Assembly (NCBI GenBank): GCA_036429605.1
Contig: JAVFKD010000004.1
Span: 2,418,001-2,482,000 of the forward strand
Length of the DNA: 64,000 bases
Source: Cladobotryum mycophilum
Lineage: Eukaryota > Ascomycota > Sordariomycetes > Hypocreales > Hypocreaceae
Direction: 5' to 3'
In this document: positions 56,221 to 64,000 of the stretch, one piece after another
Layout of the letters: every line of letters starts with the position of its first letter
Position numbering within the stretch: position 1 is the stretch's first letter
Position numbers and translations under genes: made by a program
Notes under the pieces: generated by a model
Databases searched by the model: none
Seen by the model: the letters and a program-made list of their open reading frames with translations, nothing else
What the model was told of the DNA's origin: nothing

Positions 56221-58256
56221 GACAACGTAGACATGGCCTTGAACACTAAAGCGCCGAATAAAAGATGCAAAGAATAATGTTTATATAACGAGTATGGAGT
56301 AGAGGAGGAGACGAGCCTCGAGTGTTTCTCTGTCTGTCCTCCCTTTTCCCCCACAGACAGACTAGATTGAACATTTTCGTTTCTCAGAGTGCCAAAACAG
56401 CTGGTCTGACGCATGATACCAGACCAGGTTTAGCGTGTCGTATTATTTTCAGGTACCAGTGCCAATGGGAGATGATGATTGGCGATGGGACGATGATGGG
56501 TCCCTGGAAGGAATGACATCAGGGCGTGTTTTAGGCGACGGAGGGCTCTAATTAAGCGATTCTGATGCTCTAATTCAGGGCTCTTAGACTCCTTGAAGCG
56601 TCCTGATAGATATCTACTTTGTTCATCACCAACTTTGTTCATTCATTCAACTTGGAATACTCGGTACAAACTTTCAACTCAGTTCATGTGGAAAAGCGGC
56701 ATGGACACGAGATGCGATGAATAGGGACAAAGGCAGGTTTCAGATCCAAGAATGCACTGCGCCTTCGTCAGCATAGCCACTGCGACCTGTAGGCGATGCC
56801 AAATTCCATCGCTGTAGTAAAATGGACGATCCCGAAGCCTTCTCTACCTAACCCAAGTTCTATTCATCTCTACTATCTCTACACATCATGATAGTAGCAT
56901 AACAATGCCAATTGCTACTTAGCTTCGTCTTTTTTCTTTCGATTCATGGATTATTTATCAAGGAATTCTCACGTGCTTACTCCATCACCGGAAGACAGCG
57001 TCACGACTCACCACCTACAAGTATTACCAACTTCCCGCAGACGCAGCTCAAATACGAGATTTAAAATGAAGGCCCCAGGTCCAGAACCGGCTGGCGGTGA
57101 ATCACCGTGCTGACAAAGGACAAGGAGCTGCCCCAAGTCAGATTATTATTGTTATCCTTCCCGCCTTTTCCCTGGGCATTGATCCGACTTTCGGTTTGTC
57201 TTTAATCATGCATTCGGATCGCGGCATGTCTGCGCCACGATTACAGTTTTCTCCACACAATTGTTGTTGTGCTCTCTGTTCTGCTGAGACATGTGCGGGC
57301 CGCTCCCCTGATTGTGGTGGAATCATAAGCAATCTTGTTGCGAATTAATGACAGTTAGTGACAAGATTACTACAAAATCTTTACCGTATGATGCCAATTG
57401 GCTGTTTATCGTGATGAACATATAGTATCGTTCAAATGCATCGAAAATAAACACACGTTGGTCGAGACTTCTGTCCCGAGGCTACGATATTTGCAATTCA
57501 TGACTTCTGATGAATAACCCGAGATAAAACCCATGAGGTGATGGAGGCAATGGTCCCTCCCAGCGTGCCGGTGCTCACAAGCGTGACTCGTCAGATTTGG
57601 TTCCGTCCTGTTTCTTAGGATGCAAGGACTTCCCAAGCTCAACTAGAGGCGGATCGGATAACTTTAATCTGGTAGGTAGTATCACAACGTTAGAAACCAC
57701 GTGGTGCTGCGAACGCTTCGAGCGAGATCGGCAAGTCCTCACATGCAATACTACTTAGTTGATCAACCCCAGCTCCCGTTGGACTCTCTTTGATCCGAAG
57801 AGCGCGCAGGAAAATGCTGCAATGAAGGGAACAGACAGCGATATGCAACCCCAGGTGGTCAAAAGTTGGTCCGCGGGCTCCTCGCCTTTGTGGTTCGCAC
57901 CAACACTAACTCACCCACCCTCGTCAATAATGGTGCCGCTAGACCACAGTCTATCATGATCCCGAGCGGACAAAATGAAGAGGCTATTGTCTATAAGCGC
58001 TTAATATCTTACCCGTGCATCTGGTTCTGTTGGCCGGTTGCGAGGGTCATGGCGCCCTTCAGCTTCATTGAGCATGGCATCTGTTTTGAGTTATGGGCGG
58101 GTTGTAATCTTCCCAGGGGTATAAATTGAGTTCATCCTCTCCGAACGAACGACATGATATTGATACTCTCATAGTTCAACAAACGTCTTTCAGTGGACTT
58201 TCTAGTAATTAATCTCTTTGAATAACCTTGTTGATCACATCTTTACACTACCAACC
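56221..58256. other. 2.0 kb intergenic, no gene seen
   Basis: No coding feature was supported. A TATA-like element lies at 58120-58126 before the acetyltransferase gene. Confidence 0.5.
58120..58126 (+). promoter_or_regulatory. TATA-like element
   Basis: TATAAAT 131 bases before the start codon of the GNAT gene. Confidence 0.5.
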
Positions 58257-59056
58257 ATGGTGCAAGTTGTTCTCCCCGCGTTGATACCGGACATCTCACG
58301 TATCTACGATGTGTACTTTGCCGCTTTTGAGAACGAACAAATGGGTCGAATCATGCTAGAGATCCTCTTCCCAGGCGTGATAGACGAGGCTTTCAGAAAA
58401 GCACACACAGCAGGCACATTAGCCTACTGGCACGTTAGTGACTGTCAATACACAGTCAAGTGTGTCGACACAGATACAGCAGAGATTATCGGCATGGGAC
58501 TGGGCGATGTGTATCTGAAAGAGAGAACGGAAGAGGAGCGCAAGAATCACGGCGTGCCTTGGCTCACGGGCGAGCAGAGAGAACGTGCGGAAAAGGTCCT
58601 TAACCCGCTATGGGAGGTGAGGGAGAAGCTATTCGGAGGAAGACGCTACATCTGTGAGTCTAGACCACCCCGTACGGATTGCCTCGGTCAAGGGTGGCAT
58701 TGTAGCTAACAAGTCGGCTTACAGACTGCCATGTCATTGGCATCGATCCGGAGCATCAAGGAAGAAAGGCCGGTGCGCTGTTGGTGCAGTGGGGCATGGA
58801 TCTAGGGGAGCGCGCTGGCCTGCCCGTATACTTTGAGTCCTCCCCGACAACCGTGGGACTATACAAAAAGATGGGCTTTGAACTGCTGGAGGAGAAGATT
58901 GTGCACAAGGCAGAGGTTTTGGGGACGGAGAATGATATCGAAGTGCCGCTCATGGTCCGAATGCCATCCCTCGCTGGCGGGATGAGCTTCAATGAATGGA
59001 GAGACGAGGGATACCCCGATTTTACCAAGAGAGACATTGTTCCTCGGCTCGCATAA
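58257..59056 (+). CDS. GNAT-family N-acetyltransferase
   Basis: Two exons (58257-58653 and 58725-59056) encode 242 residues. The intron falls just before the acetyl-CoA motif: CHVIGIDPEHQGRKAGALLVQWG contains the R/Q-x2-G-x-G/A pyrophosphate-binding loop (QGRKAG). PVYFESSPTTVGLYKKMGFELL is the conserved C-terminal strand and helix with the usual Tyr. The N-terminal IYDVYFAAFENEQMGRIML start is common in a fungal GNAT group. The acceptor amine is unknown. The start is the ATG at 58257 in good context (ACCATGG). Confidence 0.9.
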
Positions 59057-59578
59057 GCCTAGGTGATCCGTCGCAAAGTCCAGATCGCTTGTACTATAGA
59101 CATGATTAGTTACTGGCATCGCGGGACTGAGACCAAGAAGGGAATCTCAGCGCCGATGGGGAACGTGATGCGCGATTATCAGATCATCAGATAAAAAATT
59201 TGTTAGCCCCACAACCTACAACCATCACCAACCATTCATGGCCCCTCCATCCCCCCCAGGTAGAGTTGCATCGTTAGCGTTGCCTGGAAGCGTAGTCTAA
59301 CAGCCTCCTGCCAAGCTTCTCGGCCTTTCTCATCTCCAAACTGTCAATGATCTCCGATGTCCGAACAATGGAGAAAGCACACACGCGCTTTCAACCATCC
59401 GAATTCGGTCTCCGTTCGGGTCGGCTGGGCTGTGTTCTCATAATGGAACCACAGATCAGGAATTATTTGTTCCTCTTCCCATAAATTTGTGCCATGAACA
59501 TGGATGACAAGTAACGTCGTTTCTGAGCGGAGAACATAATCAGCAGCTAATAGCCACGACTCAAGCTGATACAGCAAG
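59057..59578. other. Intergenic, no gene seen
   Basis: About 520 bases between the GNAT gene and the oxidoreductase gene. Nothing was recognised. Confidence 0.5.
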
Positions 59579-61021
59579 ATGTTGGAAAAACCTGTTCTCT
59601 ACGCCAAAATCGTTGGCTACACCGTCTATATCATCTGGTCAGAGATACGACGCGCCCTGCGTGCAGCCATAATCCGACGACAGGCCCTCTGGCTCGGATC
59701 CATAGAGGCTTCAAAGCGAGATCGCAACATTGTCATAGTGGGAGCCTCGTTCTCTGGATACCACGTTGCCCGTCTAGTCGCCAAGAACCTCTCCCCCACA
59801 GTCCTTATCGAGTCGTGGTGATCGAACCCAACAGCCACTTCCAGTTTACTTGGGTGCTTCCCAGATTCTGCGTTATCAAGGGTCACGAGCACAAGGCCTT
59901 TATTCCTTACGGCGGTTATGTGGCCGGCGTTCCTGAGGGGTCGCTTCGCTGGGTGAAGGATCGGGTGGTCAGCATCGACAAGGAGAGTGTGCGGCTGCAG
60001 GATAGCGACGAGCAAATACCGTACGAGTTTCTCGTCATCGCAACAGGGTCCGGGGTTCAGGATGGCTTGCCTTCGCGTGTCAACGCTACGGATAAGCGAG
60101 AAGGCATGAAGCGCCTGCAAGCCATGCAGCAAGGCATCGAGTCTGCCAAGACGGTCGTCGTCGTAGGAGGAGGCGCCGCGGGAGTGGAAGTCGCCACAGA
60201 TGCAAAGGCGCTGTATCCGGATAAGCACATTATTCTTGTGCATTCGAGGAGCGCCGTCATGCACCGCTTTGGGAAGGGTCTGCAGACGGCGGCAAAGGAA
60301 GGACTAGAGCGGCTAGGCGTAGAGCTCATTCTGGAGGAACGCGTTGTCGATGAAGATTCGGCTACGGGGACCGTAACTCTGAAATCTGGGAAGAAGATCA
60401 CGTGCGATTTCTTTGTGAGTTGAACAACCTCCAGACAAACGCTTAGAACATCCACTGACAGTTTTGGTTGCAGATGAACTGCACTGGTCAAAAACCATTG
60501 TCCGGCGTCATCACCAACCTCTCACCAAACTCCATCTCATCCACAGGCCATATAAAGGTGAAGCCAACACTACAAATCGACGATGATGCGCTCCCCAAGG
60601 TCTATACATGCGGCGACGTGGCCGACACCCAAACCCCGAATCCCAATTCCCGATCAGCCATGCGGCAAGCTTCCATTGTTGCGGACAACATCTTGCTGGC
60701 TGCTGCGGGCAAAGCGCCGAGATATAAGTACGAAAACCTTTGGGCGGATGGAGTTATCAAGTTGACTTTGGGTTTGGTACGGCTCTCTCTCTCTCTCTCT
60801 CTCTCTCTTCTGGGTCACTCCCCTTGGCAAAAATATGGGTTTTCTAATTCAGGAAACAGGATCGATCGACGACGCATCTTGGAGACGGCAATTCTGAACT
60901 GATATTTAATAGCAAAGAGACTGACGACGCTCTCATGTCGGCATCTTGTTGGTCTCGGCTAGGAGCGAAGCCTTTTGAAGACCCGTATATGGAAGATGGC
61001 AGTAAAGTGGGAGAAGCTTGA
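59579..61021 (+). CDS. AIF/AMID-like FAD pyridine-nucleotide oxidoreductase, disrupted by a 1-base shift
   Basis: Three exons (59579-60414, 60474-60776, 60860-61021) sum to 1301 nt, one short of a multiple of three. The frame changes at a run of five C at 59793-59797. One extra C joins VARLVAKNLSP to PYRVVVIEPNSHFQFTWVL and gives 433 residues. Marks are the first FAD motif GASFSGYHVA, FLVIATGSG, the NAD motif VVVVGGGAAGVEVA, KVYTCGDVAD, and at the C-terminus KLTLGL joined across intron 2 to DRSTTHLGDG and ELIFNSKE. A basic, partly hydrophobic N-terminus may associate with membranes. Members oxidise NAD(P)H with quinones or take part in cell-death signalling. Intron 2 contains a (CT)n tract. 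Either a sequence error or a recent lesion. Confidence 0.87.
60783..60808 (+). repeat. (CT)n tract inside intron 2 of the AIF/AMID-like gene
   Basis: About 13 CT units just after the donor site. Length variation here would not change the protein. Confidence 0.85.
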
Positions 61022-61177
61022 GGAACATTTCACGATGGCTTAGGGTCAGATCTTTTTGTGTCTATACGACTTTTATTGATATAGGTACCTCTTGCGCAAA
61101 AGAAAGCACAGAGTCAATGCGCCAGTAGAATTGGCGGCTTATCTCACATATAATAGTGATGGCACATTCTTTTGGCC

Positions 61178-62059
61178 CTAGTTGAACTTTGCAATCCAAA
61201 CATCCATGGTGCGTGCCTTGGTCACACCCTGCGACTCCATGACTCCAATGACGGCATCGCGAGCCGAGTGGAGAAGAGCCTTGACCCTAAGATCCTCGAT
61301 GTGCTCCTCCACCTCCTCCAAGAAACCCTTGCTCTTGACGGGACCGACCTCCCAGCTGCCATCCAAGAGTCCCTCGGCAGGAACAATAATAGTCTCGGCA
61401 CCAAGAGTCCAGCCCTTGTCCTTGGCGGCATCGGCGATGGCAGCGGGGCTGGACAAGCATCGAATGTTGGCCTCGCTCGCCTTGTTATGAGCCTCGAGGG
61501 TGGCTCGCGCAACTGCAGCAAGAACGTGGGGAACCGCGTCCTTCTCAGTCGCCTTGAGGGCGTACTCAGCAATCAAAAGGTTGGTAGCCCGGCCCTTGAG
61601 CGCAGCGAGCATATTGTCCAGCAGCGTGGGGGACTCAAAGTACCAGATGCAATGGGCAAAGACGACATAGTCCCAGTTCTCGCCCGCATGATCGGCCAGG
61701 AACTTGGTCGGCTCGGCAAAGTGCCACGAGATGCGGTCTCCGATGGAACTGGCCGAGAGGTGGGCCTGCGCCTGGGCGAGCGTCCACGGGGCGCCGTAGT
61801 CTGGACGGCCGGGGTCCACGGCGTCCACATGGCCAGTGGGACCAACGGCCTCGGCGAGGACAGCGGTGCAGTCGCCCTGGCCGCAGCCAATCTCGAGGAC
61901 GCGGCTGCCAGGGGCAATCTTCCAGAAGTTGACAAAGTTGATGCGATGCTCGGCCTGGGGGATTTGGATACCCATGTGTTCCTTGGGAGCGATGGAGTAG
62001 CCTGCGATGGCGGCAGCGGCAGAAGCCTGGATGGGCTCAAAGGTAGCAGAAGAAGTCAT
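61178..62059 (-). CDS. Class I SAM-dependent methyltransferase
   Basis: Single exon, 293 residues from MTSSATFEP. Motif I is VLEIGCGQGD (about residues 54-63), followed by the acidic residue of VDAVDPG that binds the ribose of S-adenosylmethionine. WDYVVFAHCIWYFESP corresponds to motif II, and LKGRATNLLIAEYAL to motif III. There is no membrane segment, so it is probably a cytosolic small-molecule methyltransferase. The acceptor is unknown. It is convergent with the AIF/AMID-like oxidoreductase, with 156 bases between stops. Ala-rich, GC-ending codon use suggests good expression. Confidence 0.92.
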   Translation of the reverse strand: MTSSATFEPIQASAAAAIAGYSIAPKEHMGIQIPQAEHRINFVNFWKIAPGSRVLEIGCGQGDCTAVLAEAVGPTGHVDAVDPGRPDYGAPWTLAQAQAHLSASSIGDRISWHFAEPTKFLADHAGENWDYVVFAHCIWYFESPTLLDNMLAALKGRATNLLIAEYALKATEKDAVPHVLAAVARATLEAHNKASEANIRCLSSPAAIADAAKDKGWTLGAETIIVPAEGLLDGSWEVGPVKSKGFLEEVEEHIEDLRVKALLHSARDAVIGVMESQGVTKARTMDVWIAKFN

Positions 62060-63054
62060 TGTTGCTTTGTTTTGTCAACGATGTCGATGATTATTTTCCC
62101 ATCTATCCGGCTGTCTGGTGCCCATTATATCCTTTTTCTTCTTCTTCGTCTTGTTCTTCCTGTCTTCCTCAATTATTCTCCTCGATGCTGGATTAGTGAT
62201 CTTTTGGATAGATGTTTGATGTGGATGTTGATGACAGTCGATAATCGATGGTCGATGCTCTACTAACAAAGATCCATGTCATGAGTCACCTTTGACGAAC
62301 TGAGTTTGATTGCCCCGCGATTTTCGATAGCATCCATAGATACTAACGGGCACTCATACTAAAAAAGTTGGCACCAAAATTAGTCCCCCCAGATCTCAAG
62401 TGGCAGGGGGGGGGGGGTTTCATCCATGCGGGTCTAATGTCTTACATGAACTGTTGACTCACAGAGTGACTCAAGGTGAAATCTGCATTGGCACAATTTC
62501 GAGCCAAAGCAGTAAAATGAACCGAACATTGTTCCAAAAGACGGGCCAATTAAGGAAGGACATGAGAGAAAAACTAGACTGACAAAGCCTCAATGCAACT
62601 CGATGAGTCGTTTGTTTTGTCTATTGCGCCCTCTACAAGGCGGATTTGCCCAGTAGACTCGCTCTTACAAACGTTTCGGGAAACGAGTTCCACCAATTCA
62701 GAGCTATTATCGCATCGTCTGTGCTTGACGGATGTGCGTTGCTAGGCTATCTGCATCCCGAGGCTATTCATTTTTCCTCTTCTGTAACTAAGACCATAAT
62801 CCCTCCAATAGCAAGACAGAGAATCCGAGCATACCAATCACCTGTAAAACAGCCGGCTATCAATACCTATGTTGTGAAAGAAACAGCTAAAGTATCCTAG
62901 TCAATATTCTGAATGGAAGGGCGTTTTTTCTCTCCAATAGTCATTCTTGTCCTGCTCTTCTCAAGATGGTTTACGAGCTGACGATAGCTCAATACATCAT
63001 CCAAGGCCCAAACGTGTAGGCTACGGTAATCAAACAATCCCACCTTCTACTTCT
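62060..63054. other. About 1 kb intergenic with a G12 run
   Basis: No gene was seen. An uninterrupted run of twelve G lies at 62406-62417. Confidence 0.55.
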
Positions 63055-64000
63055 TTAAAAAGTTGTTTGAAGCTTGGGGTAGTCGTCTGCGTGGGCTTGC
63101 AGATCTGCGAAAATCGAGGCCGACTCCCCCCAGGGAGATCCCTCATCCGCTCAAGGTCCTCTTCCTCGAGCTTCTCAAGAGTTTCGATCGGTTCTTCTTT
63201 TCCTTCCTTCTTGTCTTCCTTTTGGGGCTCTACTGCCTTCTTGATGCCAGATGATTCGCCAATCATCAGCAATTGCGCATTTGCGTAGTTTAGGTGTTCG
63301 GGTTGGGAGGGAATCCATCGTAGGTCTCGAAAGGTATCCAAGACTCTGTACAAGCGTTAGCCCCTCATCATTGTATAAGAGTCAGGATATTGGTTTCTAC
63401 ATACTTTTTAGGATAATCAGGATTCTTGGGCAGACGAGCATATGATGGGCCAGGGTACTTTGGGTTTTTAGTGCTGAGAATAAAGCTACCCTTCTCCTTC
63501 AGACCAAGTTTGTCTTGTACTTCATCCAACTCCTCAGGCAATGTTAACATGTATGTCAAGTGGCTCTCTCTTCCTGTCGTAGTCATAGCGTATACACCTT
63601 CTCCCACTGGTGTTGCTGCCGGGGTATGTCGCGTACCAGCCGTCTTAGTCTCGTAGTCTTCACCAGCCAGGAATCGGCCTTTGAGCTCATCATATGATGC
63701 CCCAGACTTTTCCACAAATGCCATGAAGCGATCTCTTCCGGTTGAAGGAAGGACTTTCTTTGGCAAGGCGAGAAGCCTGGTGTTGCCGGCATCACCAATT
63801 GGGCCCTTCCCGAGCTTTGCGTCCTTGGCAATCGGGCGCAGTATGATGTAGCTGCGACGAATATCGTTCACACTTTCCGGCTTTTCGATATTGACTCGAC
63901 CTCTGATGAAGAAGTAAATAATGCCTTTCTCTAAAATGTTTGAAGGAACCTCGGTTTCTTCGCCTGGTTGAACAGCGCTTTCGCCTTTGACATCCTGATC
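63055..64000 (-). CDS. Conserved uncharacterised fungal protein, N-terminus beyond right edge, 1-base shift near the 3' end
   Basis: The minus-strand gene runs in from the right edge (DQDVKGESAVQPGEETEV and LEKGIIYFFIRGRVNIEKPE at the border). It continues with DIRRSYIILRPIAKDAKLG, PKKVLPSTGRDRFMAFVEK, AGTRHTPAATPVGEGVYAMT and STKNPKYPGPSYARLPK. An intron (GTATGT donor, TGTACAG acceptor, about 70 bases) precedes VLDTFRDLRWIPSQPEHLNYA. The last part is Lys/Glu-rich. At a run of six C on the plus strand (63126-63131) the frame is off. One extra base leads to SIFADLQAHADDYPKLQTTF and TAA at 63055, the end I recall for this family. Its members are annotated only as hypothetical or loosely as BTB-associated. 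No catalytic motif was seen and the function is unknown. Confidence 0.85.

Noticed and set aside
61172..62266. Plus-strand open frame of 364 codons
   Set aside because: It is antisense to the methyltransferase, which has clear SAM motifs. The Gly/Ala-rich composition is that of a shadow frame.

Overview
The window is nuclear DNA of a filamentous ascomycete, most likely a Sordariomycete and probably Hypocreales. The reasons are short GT-AG introns, Zn2Cys6 regulators, an RTA1-like protein, a fungal GT31-type glycosyltransferase, long gene-free gaps and pyrimidine-rich leaders. Species cannot be fixed from sequence alone. I support 24 protein genes or gene-like loci plus an initiator tRNA-Met. 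No PKS, NRPS, terpene synthase, CRISPR array or intact transposon was seen.

Layout. 1-2.2 kb: a nine-exon MFS sugar transporter cut by the left edge. 2.3-7.9 kb: no supported gene. 7.9-18.9 kb: an uncharacterised acidic protein (disrupted), initiator tRNA-Met, an ankyrin protein, a DUF3140/TUDOR-like protein, a secreted alpha/beta hydrolase, an FAD monooxygenase and an HSL-type esterase. 22.4-25.8 kb: a regulator with two tandem Zn2Cys6 clusters, convergent with a second FAD monooxygenase. 25.8-32.5 kb: gene-free and rich in simple repeats. 32.6-44.3 kb: a DFR-like reductase, a convergent SDR and cyclase pair, small hypothetical proteins, a decayed His-Me-finger fragment and a membrane protein. 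45.9-47.7 kb: a cysteine-rich secreted protein and an RTA1-like protein. 50.9-64 kb: an enone-reductase-like enzyme, an MFS permease, a glycosyltransferase, a GNAT, an AIF/AMID-like oxidoreductase, a methyltransferase and a conserved fungal protein cut by the right edge.

Most enzymes are single-copy tailoring or catabolic types (two aromatic-hydroxylase-like FAD enzymes, two reductases, a cyclase, two esterase-type hydrolases, several transporters). This suggests accessory catabolism rather than a classical biosynthetic cluster. Any shared pathway is inference.

The most striking pattern is that five genes, and possibly a sixth, are each broken by exactly one missing base inside a run of five or six C or G. 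One extra base in each run restores a reading frame that fits the exon phases and family expectation. This looks like consensus error in G/C homopolymers, although slippage or real mutation is not excluded. In the most interesting case the shift hides a twelve-cysteine domain in a small secreted protein. No clear new biological system was found; that secreted protein, the double zinc-cluster regulator and the conserved uncharacterised genes are the best leads.
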